From Rhodospirillales bacterium (GTDB lineage Bacteria; Pseudomonadota; Alphaproteobacteria; Rhodospirillales; Shumkoniaceae), in assembly GCA_028281785.1 (NCBI GenBank), contig JANQJG010000214.1, forward strand, positions 62,001-126,000: a DNA stretch of 64,000 bases, in the 5' to 3' direction. The notes below the pieces were generated by a model, which saw only the letters and a program-made list of their open reading frames with translations, was not told the DNA's origin and made no database searches. The stretch's first letter is position 1. Every line of letters begins with the position of its first letter. Below, piece after piece: positions 16,826 through 25,808 of the stretch. Both the position numbers and the translations under genes were made by a program.

Positions 16826-19800
16826 TCATGCCGGTTCCTCCTCGACGCGGAATAGAATGGCGTACAGCACCGGTACGAGGACCATCGTCAGCACGGTCCC
16901 GAAGGTGAGACCCGCCATGATGGTGACCGCCATGCCAATCCAGAACACGTCCTGAAGAAGCGGGATGACGCCAAGCACCGTCGTCGCCGCAGCCAGGAGC
17001 ACGGGCCGGAGCCGCGAAACGGCCGACTCGAGAACGGCCTGATAGCGCGTCATCCCAGCCGTCAGGTTGAGGTTGATCTCGTCGAGAAGAACAACGGCGT
17101 TCTTGACCATCATGCCCGACAGGCTCATGCCACCCAGCAGGGCGACGAAGCCGAACGGCGTCCCCGTCGTCAGCAGGCCCCAGGTGATCCCGATCACCAC
17201 GAAAGGAATGGTCAAAACGATGATGAGGGGCGGCCTGAACGCGTTGAAGAGGGCGACGATGGTGAACAGCATGACGGCGACCGCGGGAATGATCCCCGGA
17301 ACGAGGGAAGCCTGCGCATCTCTCGAACTTTCGTATTCGCCACCCCATTCGAGAACGTAGCCCGGCGGCAGATCGAGGGTCTCGAACGCGTCGACCACGG
17401 TCGCGCGCAGGGTGGGCAAGGTGACCCCAAGGATCGGATTGGCCTGAACCGTGATGGTGCGCCGACGATCACGCCGCCAGATCAGGGGGTCCTCCCAGGT
17501 CGTATCGACGCTCGCGGTCACCTGCGAGAGTGGAACCGACTGCGTGGCGAGGGCCGGCCGGATCTGAACGATATCGAGGCCGCCGACATTCCGCCGCTCC
17601 TCCTCGACCCGCCGCAGAACGATCGGGATCAACTCATCCCCTTCCCGGTACTGCCCAACGGCACGGCCGTCGAAGGCCCGCTTGGTCGCCCGGGCCAAAT
17701 CGTTGCGGGTGACGTTCGCCCAGCGCGCCCGCTCCTGGCTGTAGTCCGGAACGATCTTGAGGACCCGTTGCCGCCAATCGGTCTGGCTTCGGGAGACGAG
17801 AGGGTTGGCGTCGAGGATATCGAGCGCGTTCTGGGCCAGAGTGCGAAGGATGTCGGGGTCGGCCTCCGCGGGGCCGCTTATGCGGGTCTCGAATTTCCAG
17901 GTATCGCTGGGGCCGACACCGTACTTCCGCAGCGGAACCAGCGCCTGCGGAAAGACCCCGGGGAACCACGCGTCGAGATCCGCAATCAAGGCGTCGATCG
18001 TTCGATAGTCCCGCACATTGACGATGAGCTGACCGTAGTTGGGATAGGGGGCCTCCGGCTCGACCGGAAGATAGAACCGCGGCGGGCCGGCACCGATGAA
18101 CGCGCTCACGCTTTCCACCCGCTCGTCCTCGAGCAGGCGGCGCTCGATCCGCCGCATGTCCGTGGACACATCCTCGATCCGGTTGCCCATGGGTGTCCAA
18201 TAGTCGACCATGAACTTGGGCATCGACGAGTCGGGGAAGAAAAGCTGCTCGACGCGGCCAAAGCCGATCACGGAAATCGCCAGGAGCGCGACGGCGCCGC
18301 CCAGCGTAAGCCAACGGCGTCGGATGGCCACGCGAAGAACCTCCCGAAAACGGCGATAGAAGCCCCCCGCATAGGGATCGCCCGCGCCCTCGCCCGACGT
18401 GGCCGGCAACATCTGCATGCACTGAAGCGGCGTTACCGTCATCGACACGATCCAGCTGAAGAGGAGCGAGATGGCAACGACGGAGAACAGCGTGGCGCAA
18501 TACTCGCCGGCATCTTCCGGGGAGGCGTAGATCGGATAGAAGGCCATCACGGCGACGACCGTCGCGCCAAGCAGCGGCCAGGCCGGCTGCGCGGCGGCCT
18601 CGATGGCCGCCCTTTTTCGCTCCATCCCTCGCTGGAGGCGTACAGCGATACCTTCGGCAACCACGATCGCGTTGTCGACCATCATCCCAAGGGCGACAAC
18701 CAGGGCCCCCAGCGACATCCGCTGGAGGTTGATCTCCAGCAGCGCCATCACGAAGAACGTTCCCAGGATCGTGAGGATAAGGGCCGTGCCGATGATGATC
18801 CCCATGCGCCAACCCATCGCCAGGGTCAGCACCGCAAGCACGATGACGACCGCCTGGAGGAGGTTTATGGAGAAACCCCGAACCGATTCCTCGACGACAT
18901 CGGACTGCCAGTGGACGCGGTGAGTCTCGACGCCAATGGGGAGTTCCCCGACCAACTCGGCCAGCCGCGAATCCACGGCGCGGCCCATCTCGACGACATT
19001 CACGCCCGGCAAGTTGGAAATCGCCAAGCCCAAGGCGGGCTGGCCGTTGAAGCGCATGAGGGTCTCCGGAGGGTCCCGGTATCCCGCTTCAACGGCCCCG
19101 ATGTCTCGAATACGGATCAGTTCGGTCGCCCTCCCGGCTCCCCCTTCCGCCGTCTCCTGGCGCTGAAGACTGTCCAGAAGCGATGGCCGGATCACGAGAT
19201 CTCCGATTTCCTCCGGCGATCCGAAGGCGCCCGTTGGCGCGATTCGGAAACGCCGGTCCTGCACATCCAGATGGCCCGCGTCGACCACCATGTTTTGTTG
19301 CTGCAGGGTGGCTTCCAGACTGTCGTCGGACAATCCCAGTTGGGTCAGCTGGGTCTCCTGAACATCGAGGTAGATGACCCGTTCCTGCACGCCCCACAGA
19401 TCGACCCGCGCAACCCCCTCGACAAGGCTGAGTTCCTTGCGCAAGTCCTTCGCATGGCTCTCCAGCTCGGCATAGCTGTAGCCGTCGCCGGTGATCGCGA
19501 GCAGAAGGCCGAAGACGTCGCCAAAATCGTCGACAACCAGCGGGCTCTGGGCGCCGGGCGGCAACTGCCCTTCGGCATCGCGGACCTTTCGCCGGAGTTC
19601 GTCCCAGATCTGGGGGAGCTCATCCGATACGTAGGATTGCTTGATTTGCACGGTAATTCGAGAAAAGCCGGCTCGCGAGAAGGATTCGAGGAAATCGATC
19701 TGCTTCATCTGCTGGATCGCCACTTCGAGACGATCCGTCACTTCCAGCTCGACCTCCTCCGGGCTGGCACCCGGATAGCTCGTCATGACGACGGCGGTCT

Positions 19801-19927
19801 TGATCGTGAACTCGGGATCCTCGAGCTGCCCCAGTTGAAAAAACCCGAAGATTCCAGCCGTCGCCAACAGGAAGACGGCAAAATAGGTGATCGCCTTCTT
19901 CTCGATGGCGATGCGTGCGAGACCCAT
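16826..19927 (-). CDS. RND-family efflux pump, inner-membrane subunit
   Basis: The 1033-residue length, the initial helix of the AIEKKAITYFAVFLLATAGIF type, the two large periplasmic loops and the TM4 sequence GALVVALGMMVDNAIVV are those of the hydrophobe/amphiphile RND family; the Asp of MVDNA is the proton-relay residue. The C-terminal half has GMSLSGMMVKNAVVLLDEIN in the equivalent position. It uses proton motive force to expel compounds from the periplasm together with the adaptor encoded 12 bp upstream. No outer-membrane channel gene is in the cluster. Confidence 0.94.
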   Translation of the reverse strand: MGLARIAIEKKAITYFAVFLLATAGIFGFFQLGQLEDPEFTIKTAVVMTSYPGASPEEVELEVTDRLEVAIQQMKQIDFLESFSRAGFSRITVQIKQSYVSDELPQIWDELRRKVRDAEGQLPPGAQSPLVVDDFGDVFGLLLAITGDGYSYAELESHAKDLRKELSLVEGVARVDLWGVQERVIYLDVQETQLTQLGLSDDSLEATLQQQNMVVDAGHLDVQDRRFRIAPTGAFGSPEEIGDLVIRPSLLDSLQRQETAEGGAGRATELIRIRDIGAVEAGYRDPPETLMRFNGQPALGLAISNLPGVNVVEMGRAVDSRLAELVGELPIGVETHRVHWQSDVVEESVRGFSINLLQAVVIVLAVLTLAMGWRMGIIIGTALILTILGTFFVMALLEINLQRMSLGALVVALGMMVDNAIVVAEGIAVRLQRGMERKRAAIEAAAQPAWPLLGATVVAVMAFYPIYASPEDAGEYCATLFSVVAISLLFSWIVSMTVTPLQCMQMLPATSGEGAGDPYAGGFYRRFREVLRVAIRRRWLTLGGAVALLAISVIGFGRVEQLFFPDSSMPKFMVDYWTPMGNRIEDVSTDMRRIERRLLEDERVESVSAFIGAGPPRFYLPVEPEAPYPNYGQLIVNVRDYRTIDALIADLDAWFPGVFPQALVPLRKYGVGPSDTWKFETRISGPAEADPDILRTLAQNALDILDANPLVSRSQTDWRQRVLKIVPDYSQERARWANVTRNDLARATKRAFDGRAVGQYREGDELIPIVLRRVEEERRNVGGLDIVQIRPALATQSVPLSQVTASVDTTWEDPLIWRRDRRRTITVQANPILGVTLPTLRATVVDAFETLDLPPGYVLEWGGEYESSRDAQASLVPGIIPAVAVMLFTIVALFNAFRPPLIIVLTIPFVVIGITWGLLTTGTPFGFVALLGGMSLSGMMVKNAVVLLDEINLNLTAGMTRYQAVLESAVSRLRPVLLAAATTVLGVIPLLQDVFWIGMAVTIMAGLTFGTVLTMVLVPVLYAILFRVEEEPA

Positions 19928-19939
19928 GGCGCCGCCCCT

Positions 19940-21052
19940 CTACTCCTCGAGAATCCGCAGCTTTTGGCCCTCGCGGATAGTATGAACGCCAGCAGTCGCG
20001 ACCCATTCCCCGGGCGAAAGGCCATTGACCACATAGATGCCGCGGGATGTTAGCTCCCCTGTCTCGATCTCGCGCTGGGCGGCCGTCCCCAATTGGTCGT
20101 CGATGACCCAGACATGTGATCTTGCCTCCTCGCCTTTCGTGAACACGGCCGAAACCGGTATGATCAATCCCGTGGGTATCCCGGTTGCCCCGGGCTTCGC
20201 CTCTCCCATCGCCCTCCCCGACATGCCCGGCAGGATCTGGACCCCCGGCGGCTGATCCATGATCAGGGTTATGGGATAGGTTCGGGTGGTCTCCGAGGCC
20301 TCGGTGCCGACTTCCTTGATTTCGGCCGAAATCGTCACGTCCGGAAAGGCGTCAAAAACGACGAAAATATCGCCCACCTGATCAACAAGCGAGATCAAGC
20401 TCTCGGGGGCGTCCACGACCATCTCCACGCGCGAGGCGTCGAGCAGGCGCAGGACCTGCTGCTGCGCACGAACCTCCTCGAAATTCTCCACGTAGGTCGC
20501 CACAACCGTGCCGCCGAAGGGTGCCCGCAGACCGGTATAGGAGAGATCCAGCTCGGCCCGATCGAGCGCCGCCTTCACCGATTTGACTTCGGCCTGCGCC
20601 TCCTTCGCGGTCGCGATGAACCTGTCGAGTCTGGCTTCGGCCACATGGCCCTGCTTGAACAGGATTTCGTTGCGCTTGAACTGCTGCTCGGCGTTGGTGA
20701 GCGCGGCCTCGGCGCGTGTCAGATTGGCCGCGAGCCGATTCACCTCGGCCTGAAAGGTTGCCCGGTCGAGGCCGGCGAGTACGGCGCCCTCCTCGACCCG
20801 GTCTCCGACCTTGACCGGCAATGAGACCAACTGCCCGGAAACACGGAAGGCCAGCGTCACCTCCCTGGCCGCCCTGGCCTGTCCAGGAAACCACCGCTCT
20901 TCGATCTGCGTCATGTCACCGACCTTGAGCGCGCGTACCGGCCGCACGGTATCGACTTCCGGCGTCGCCTGTTCCTCGCAGGCGGCGACAAGCACAAAGG
21001 AGAGCAAGACGACAGTGATCGATTTGGGTCGCCAGCGGCGGGTAATCATCAT
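19940..21052 (-). CDS. RND efflux periplasmic adaptor (membrane fusion protein), lipoprotein
   Basis: From the ATG at 21052 the product has 370 residues with a lipoprotein signal ending VLVAAC. A beta-barrel segment, a lipoyl-like hairpin (FRVSGQLVSLPVKVGDRVEEGAVLA) and a coiled-coil region (about residues 85-155) followed by AELDLSYTGLRAPFGGTV identify an AcrA/MexA-type adaptor. Starts further upstream would add a non-signal-like tail. It is the first gene of the operon adaptor-pump-EF-hand protein. Confidence 0.93.
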   Translation of the reverse strand: MMITRRWRPKSITVVLLSFVLVAACEEQATPEVDTVRPVRALKVGDMTQIEERWFPGQARAAREVTLAFRVSGQLVSLPVKVGDRVEEGAVLAGLDRATFQAEVNRLAANLTRAEAALTNAEQQFKRNEILFKQGHVAEARLDRFIATAKEAQAEVKSVKAALDRAELDLSYTGLRAPFGGTVVATYVENFEEVRAQQQVLRLLDASRVEMVVDAPESLISLVDQVGDIFVVFDAFPDVTISAEIKEVGTEASETTRTYPITLIMDQPPGVQILPGMSGRAMGEAKPGATGIPTGLIIPVSAVFTKGEEARSHVWVIDDQLGTAAQREIETGELTSRGIYVVNGLSPGEWVATAGVHTIREGQKLRILEE

Positions 21053-21434
21053 CCCCAATCCCATTGGACGTGAATGTCTGTCACCGATGTTACATGGTCT
21101 CACGGAGAGCGGAAGACCAGCGTACCGACCTGCCGTAGCCGCAACAGGCGTCAATCTTGCGTTTCACCGCTTCCAAATCAAAGGCGGAAACGAAGCGTGG
21201 ACCAGATTCATACGTCGCGACCCCGCCGCTCGATCACAACTGAATGTTCACGCTACCGATGAGAGTCTTTTGACCTCGCCGGTTCGCGGTGCAACCATCC
21301 CGCATGTCGCGTTAGGGTCCGGACTCGATTAACCGCCATTGCGGACGCGAATTTCCTCTAATCCGTTGATTAGAAAGAAAATTCATCAATCCAGAATCTA
21401 GAGCATCATCCGATCAAATAGACACGTTCTGACG
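21053..21434. other. Gene-free stretch of 382 bp between the RND operon and the sugar operon
   Basis: This contains the upstream region of the RND adaptor gene and the 3' flank of the dehydrogenase gene. I see no coding frame. The right-hand 100 bp becomes AT-rich and holds two symmetrical elements: TCTAAT/ATTAGA at 21357-21362 and 21369-21374, and a palindromic repeat-like block at 21399-21437. No clear promoter pair could be assigned. Confidence 0.5.
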
Positions 21435-21437
21435 CTA
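21399..21437. repeat. Imperfect palindromic intergenic repeat-like block
   Basis: The segment begins TAGAGCATCATCCGATC and ends with GACACGTTCTGACGCTA. The ends form an imperfect dyad (TAG.GC ... GC.CTA), and the wording resembles short dispersed palindromes that I recall from intergenic regions of alphaproteobacteria. The last three bases supply the stop codon TAG of the dehydrogenase gene on the minus strand. Only one copy is present in this window, so its repeat nature is not shown here. Confidence 0.3.
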
Positions 21438-22607
21438 CAAAGGGAGAGTCGCGTCCACCCAGATCCCGCCCTTGGCGCTGGACTCGACGGTCGCCTCGAT
21501 GAACTTGATGCCACGCGCGCCGTCCTCCACGGTCGGGAAGAAGAGCGCCCCGGCATCCGGTTCGCGGTTTTCGAGACGGGCTTGGATCGCCTCGGCGATG
21601 TCGGAATAAATGTTGGCGAAGCCTTCCAGATAGCCTTCCGGATGGCCCGGCGGAACGCGGGTCACCCGCCCCGCCTCCGCACCCGATCCCGCACCGGCGC
21701 GGGTGATGACGCGCGGGGGCTCCCCGAGCGGCGCGAAGCGGAGATGGTTGGGGTGCTCCTGCTCCCATTCGAGGCCGCCCTTGTCGCCATAGATGCGGAT
21801 GCGGAGGGCGTTCTCGTTGCCCGGCGCAACCTGGCTGGCCCATATCATGCCCCTGGCCCCGCCTCGGTAGCGGAGCAGGATCTGGGCATTGTCGTCGAGC
21901 CGGCGGCCGTCGACAAAGGTGGAGAGGTCGGCGCAAAGCTGCTCCACCTCGAGGCCGGTGATGAAGGCCGCGAGATTATGCGCATGGGTCCCGATATCGC
22001 CGATACAGCCGCCCGCCCCCGATTGCGCGGGATCGGTCCGCCATGCGGCCTGTTTCTGGCCGGTCTCCTCCAGGGGGGTGGTCAGCCAATCCTGCGGATA
22101 CTCGGCCTGGATCACGCGCAAGGTGCCCAGCTCGCCCGCCGCGACCATCGCCCGCGCCTGGCGCACCATGGGATAGCCCGTGTAGTTGTGGGTGAGCCCG
22201 AAGACCAAGCCGGTGCGCTTGACTGTTTCGACCAGATCGAGCGCGTCCGCGAGGGTGGTGGTCAGGGGCTTGTCGCAGATCACGTGAATGCCGGCTTCGA
22301 GGAACGCCTTGGCCGGGCCGTGATGGACATGGTTCGGAGTCACGATGGCGACGGCGTCGATGCCGTCCTCGCGCCCTGCTTCCGCCTTGGCCATTTCGGC
22401 GTAGTCGGTGTAGGCGCGATCGGGAGCGATTCCGAGTTCGGCCGCGGACGCCTTGGCGCGTTCGGGATCGGAGGACAGCGCCCCCGCCACCAGCTCATAG
22501 CGGTCGTCGATGCGGGAGGCGATGCGGTGGACGGCGCCGATGAAGGCCCCCTGCCCGCCACCGACCATGCCCAGGCGCAAGCGTCGCTCAAGTAGTTGCG
22601 TCGTCAT
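21435..22607 (-). CDS. Gfo/Idh/MocA-family NAD(P)-dependent oxidoreductase
   Basis: The 390-residue protein has the N-terminal Rossmann fold (GMVGGGQGAFIGAVH), the DKPLTTTLADA segment with the family Lys, and the C-terminal catalytic motif GDIGTHAHNLAAF containing the conserved Asp and His. Members oxidise sugars, inositols or sugar acids, often as C-keto derivatives. It starts 16 bp after the isomerase gene stop, behind GGAGG, as the last gene of a sugar ABC operon, so it likely performs the oxidation step for the imported sugar. Confidence 0.92.
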   Translation of the reverse strand: MTTQLLERRLRLGMVGGGQGAFIGAVHRIASRIDDRYELVAGALSSDPERAKASAAELGIAPDRAYTDYAEMAKAEAGREDGIDAVAIVTPNHVHHGPAKAFLEAGIHVICDKPLTTTLADALDLVETVKRTGLVFGLTHNYTGYPMVRQARAMVAAGELGTLRVIQAEYPQDWLTTPLEETGQKQAAWRTDPAQSGAGGCIGDIGTHAHNLAAFITGLEVEQLCADLSTFVDGRRLDDNAQILLRYRGGARGMIWASQVAPGNENALRIRIYGDKGGLEWEQEHPNHLRFAPLGEPPRVITRAGAGSGAEAGRVTRVPPGHPEGYLEGFANIYSDIAEAIQARLENREPDAGALFFPTVEDGARGIKFIEATVESSAKGGIWVDATLPL

Positions 22608-22622
22608 GACCTCCCCTCCTCC

Positions 22623-23678
22623 CTAACCGATACCAAGGATACGGCGGTTCGCGGCCTCGTCGGTCCCGGTGCCGGCAAAATCGTCAAAGGCGGTCTCGGT
22701 AACCCGAATGATATGGGCGGCGATGAATTCGGCGCCCTCACGGGCGCCGTCCTCGGGATGCTTCAAGCAGCACTCCCATTCCAGGACCGCCCAGCCCTCG
22801 AAGTCGTTGGCGGCCATCTTGGAGAAGATCGCGGCGAAATCCACCTGTCCGTCGCCAAGGGAGCGGAACCGCCCTGCCCGGTCGACCCAAGGCTGGTAGC
22901 CGGAATAGACGCCCATCCTGCCGCTCGGGTTGAACTCCGCATCCTTGACGTGGAACATCTTGATGCGGTCGGCATAGAGGTCGATGAAGTCCAGATAGTC
23001 GAGCTGCTGCAGCACGAAATGGCTGGGATCGTAAAGGATGTTGCAGCGTGGATGCCCGTTCAGGCGTTCAAGGAACATCTCGAAGGTGATGCCGTCATGC
23101 AGGTCCTCGCCCGGGTGGATCTCATAACACACGTTGACGCCGACTTCGTCGAAGGCATCGAGAATGGGCCTCCACCGCTTGGCCAACTCGGCAAACGCGG
23201 TGTCGATGAGACCCGCCGGCCGCTGCGGCCAGGGATAGACGAACGGCCAGGCCAGCGCGCCGGAAAAGGTCACATGGTCGGTGAGGCCCAGATTGGCCGA
23301 GGCCTTCGCGGCCTTCATCATCTGGTCCACCGCCCACGCTTGGCGCGCCTGCGGGTTGCCACGCACTTCGGGAGCCGCAAAACCGTCGAAGGCCTCGTCA
23401 TAGGCCGGATGCACAGCCACCAACTGGCCCTGCAGATGGGTGGAAAGCTCGGTGAGCGCGACCCCGTGCTTGGCCAAGATGCCCTTGACCTCATCGCAGT
23501 ACGTCTTGCTGTCGGCGGCCTTGGCCAGATCGAACAGTCGGCCGTCCCAGGATGGCAGCTGCACACCCTTGAACCCCAACTCGGCGGCCCATTCGGCGAT
23601 GGTGTCCAGACTGTTGAAAGGCGGGGCGTCGCCCGCGAACTGGGCAAGGAAAATGGCGGGACCTTTTATGGTGCGCAT
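22623..23678 (-). CDS. Sugar phosphate isomerase/epimerase-type TIM-barrel protein (AP-endonuclease 2 fold)
   Basis: The 351-residue protein shows the metal-ligand segments of this fold: a Glu in VCYEIHPGED, NILYDPSHF with Asp and His, KMFHVKDAE, and a terminal Glu in AVLEWECC. IolE dehydratases, xylose-isomerase-like enzymes and 3-keto-sugar isomerases share this fold. Pairing with a Gfo/Idh/MocA enzyme is typical for pathways in which a keto-sugar is formed and then isomerised or dehydrated. The exact reaction cannot be read from sequence alone. Confidence 0.9.
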   Translation of the reverse strand: MRTIKGPAIFLAQFAGDAPPFNSLDTIAEWAAELGFKGVQLPSWDGRLFDLAKAADSKTYCDEVKGILAKHGVALTELSTHLQGQLVAVHPAYDEAFDGFAAPEVRGNPQARQAWAVDQMMKAAKASANLGLTDHVTFSGALAWPFVYPWPQRPAGLIDTAFAELAKRWRPILDAFDEVGVNVCYEIHPGEDLHDGITFEMFLERLNGHPRCNILYDPSHFVLQQLDYLDFIDLYADRIKMFHVKDAEFNPSGRMGVYSGYQPWVDRAGRFRSLGDGQVDFAAIFSKMAANDFEGWAVLEWECCLKHPEDGAREGAEFIAAHIIRVTETAFDDFAGTGTDEAANRRILGIG

Positions 23679-23734
23679 GGCGTGGCATCTCCCTGATCTT
23701 CGAGAACAAATGGCTTAACTATGTAGCGCAGCCT

Positions 23735-23769
23735 CGGGGGAGGCATGAGCGTCGCGCACACCTCCCCCG
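23735..23769 (-). terminator. Hairpin after the sugar binding-protein gene
   Basis: CGGGGGAGG at 23735-23743 pairs with CCTCCCCCG at 23761-23769 around a 17-base loop. It lies 10 bases after the stop of the binding-protein gene and before the isomerase gene in the same transcript. There is no U-run, which fits transcript stabilisation or attenuation rather than termination. Confidence 0.6.
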
Positions 23770-23779
23770 GCCGCGTGGC

Positions 23780-24730
23780 TTAGAATGGCGAGTCGGGGAA
23801 ATAATAGTCCTTGGCATTTTCTTGGGTGATCAGCGGCGAACCAAGAACATAGCTGCCCTGAATCGGCGCGCTGGACACGAACTTCAGCGCCGTCACTTCC
23901 ATGGCGGTCGCGATCATGGCCGGCGGATAGAGAACGTCGACCGGCACCAGACGATCGCCGTCCATCACGCGCTTGATGATATCCTTCATGCCCGCGCCGC
24001 CGACGATGAAAAGCTCGTCCTCGCGGCCGGCCTGCTTGACGGCCTCGATGACACCGAGGGCGATATCGTCGTCCTGGGCCCAGACCGCATCGATTTCCGG
24101 GAAGCGGGCCAGGAAGTCTTGCATGACGTCGAAGCCGTCATCGCGGTTCCAGTTGGCGTGCTTCATGTCGAGGACTTCGATCTCGGTGTCCTTAATCACT
24201 TCCATGAAGGCATCGACCCGCTGGTCGTCGATGACGGTGGGAATCCCGCGCAGCACGACGATCTTGCCCTTGCCGCCCATGGCTTCTTTCATATATTCGC
24301 CCGAAACACGACCCAACTCGGGGTTGTTACCGGCGACATACACGTCCTCGATGCCCTCATCCACCAAGCCTCGGTCGACCACCGTGATGAAGGCGCCCTG
24401 TTGCTTGACCCAGCGCACCGGATCGGTCAGGGGGCCGGACTCGAAGGGCAGGATGACCAGGGCATCGATCTTGTGGACGCTGACGAGGTCTTCCAGGTCG
24501 TTGGCCTGTTCCGACGGGCCGCTCGCCGAGGCGATGACGATCTTCAGGTTCGGATAGGCCTTCTCCAGGCGCTCCTTGGCCTCAGCGGCGTGGAAGTTGA
24601 CGCCGCCGGTCCATCCGTGGGTGGCGGCCGGAATCGATACGCCAATGGTTACCGTATCGGCGGCCATGGCCGCGCCGGCCCATGTCATGCCGCCCAACGC
24701 GAGGGCCGCCAAGCTTGTCTTGATGCGCAT
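23780..24730 (-). CDS. Sugar ABC transporter periplasmic binding protein (RbsB-type)
   Basis: The 316-residue protein has a signal peptide (MRIKTSLAALALGGMTWAGA, cleaved after AMA) and the type I periplasmic-binding fold: TVTIGVSIPAATHGWTGGV at the first strand, DALVILPFESGPLTDPV for the hinge, VVDRGL and DAVWAQDDDIALGVIEAV around the sugar. Trp, Asp and Arg residues in these places usually stack against and hydrogen-bond a monosaccharide. It follows the permease gene by 58 bp. Confidence 0.94.
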   Translation of the reverse strand: MRIKTSLAALALGGMTWAGAAMAADTVTIGVSIPAATHGWTGGVNFHAAEAKERLEKAYPNLKIVIASASGPSEQANDLEDLVSVHKIDALVILPFESGPLTDPVRWVKQQGAFITVVDRGLVDEGIEDVYVAGNNPELGRVSGEYMKEAMGGKGKIVVLRGIPTVIDDQRVDAFMEVIKDTEIEVLDMKHANWNRDDGFDVMQDFLARFPEIDAVWAQDDDIALGVIEAVKQAGREDELFIVGGAGMKDIIKRVMDGDRLVPVDVLYPPAMIATAMEVTALKFVSSAPIQGSYVLGSPLITQENAKDYYFPDSPF

Positions 24731-24788
24731 GGTCAGTCACTCCTTCCTGTCAGATGAATGGTTGCAGTTTCGTGTCGATTTCGGATCC

Positions 24789-25808
24789 TCATCGGTTGCG
24801 GCGCCAACTTCCCCTTTGCAGCAGGACCGCGACAATGATGATCACCCCCTGAACGGTGCCGTTCAGGTAGTTGCTGATGGCATCGGTGAGATTAAGGATG
24901 TTGCCGATCATGGTCAGGATGATGGCGCCGATGACCGTACCGCCGATCCGGCCGTAACCGCCCTTGAGCACGGTGCCGCCGATAATGACGGCGGCGATCG
25001 CCTCCAGCTCCCAAAGCACGCCCGTCGAGGACGACGCGCTGCCCAGGCGCGGCACGTAGATGATCGTGGCGATCGAGACGCACAGCCCCTGCACCACATA
25101 GGCGAGGGTCTTGAGGTTATCGACATGGATGGCCGAATAGCGGGCGACGTTCTCGTTCGAGCCGATCGCGAAACAATGGCGCCCGAAACGGGTTCGATTG
25201 AGGATCACATAGCCGATGACGGCCACGACGGCGAAGACCAGCACGGGAATCGGAATGCCCAGAACGCTGTCGTAATAGACCGGCCGGTAGACGCTCCGGA
25301 CGCTGAAGTTCAGGCTCAGCGTGCCGCCGTCGGCGAGATAGGTCACCAGGGAGCGGTAGATCCCCATCGTCCCCAGCGTGACGATGAAGGCCTCGATCTT
25401 GCCGCGGGTCGTCACCAATCCGTTGATCAGCCCCGCCGACACCCCGAGGGCCACCGAGACCGCGATTCCCACGAAAATCGTCGCCCAGCCGGCGCCCAAG
25501 GTGCCGACCAGGGCGTTCATGACGATGATCATCACCCCGGCGATGAAGGCCGCCATCGAACCCACCGAGAGGTCCAACCCGCCGGAGGTGATGACGAAGG
25601 TGGCACCCACGGCGATGATTCCGATGAAGGCGCTGCGGGTCAGGATGTTGGCAAGGTTCGCCGGGCTCAGAAACGCCGGGTTGATGATGGCGCCGAGGAT
25701 GAACAGCGCGACCAATGCCAATAATGGGCCATAGAGCTTCAAATCGAGATCCAGCAGTCGCGACCTGGCCCTTGAATTGGCGGTTACGGCGAGTTCCGGG
25801 TCGTTCAT
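24789..25808 (-). CDS. Sugar ABC transporter permease (RbsC-type)
   Basis: The 339-residue protein has about ten hydrophobic segments and the family signature region [19 protein letters not shown] near residue 75, with [18 protein letters not shown] as the ATPase-coupling loop. It forms a homodimeric channel for a monosaccharide. Its ATG overlaps the stop of the ATPase gene by 4 bases. Confidence 0.94.
   Translation of the reverse strand: MNDPELAVTANSRARSRLLDLDLKLYGPLLALVALFILGAIINPAFLSPANLANILTRSAFIGIIAVGATFVITSGGLDLSVGSMAAFIAGVMIIVMNALVGTLGAGWATIFVGIAVSVALGVSAGLINGLVTTRGKIEAFIVTLGTMGIYRSLVTYLADGGTLSLNFSVRSVYRPVYYDSVLGIPIPVLVFAVVAVIGYVILNRTRFGRHCFAIGSNENVARYSAIHVDNLKTLAYVVQGLCVSIATIIYVPRLGSASSSTGVLWELEAIAAVIIGGTVLKGGYGRIGGTVIGAIILTMIGNILNLTDAISNYLNGTVQGVIIIVAVLLQRGSWRRNR

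Noticed and set aside
16731..17348. Upstream extension of the EF-hand gene to 342 residues
   Set aside because: The extension lies inside the RND pump gene in another frame, and a strong ribosome binding site marks the start at 16730.
17768..20053. 761-codon plus-strand open frame opposite the RND pump gene
   Set aside because: It is the antisense shadow of a high-GC gene; its product is rich in His, Arg and Gln without domain motifs, whereas the minus-strand frame is an unmistakable RND pump.
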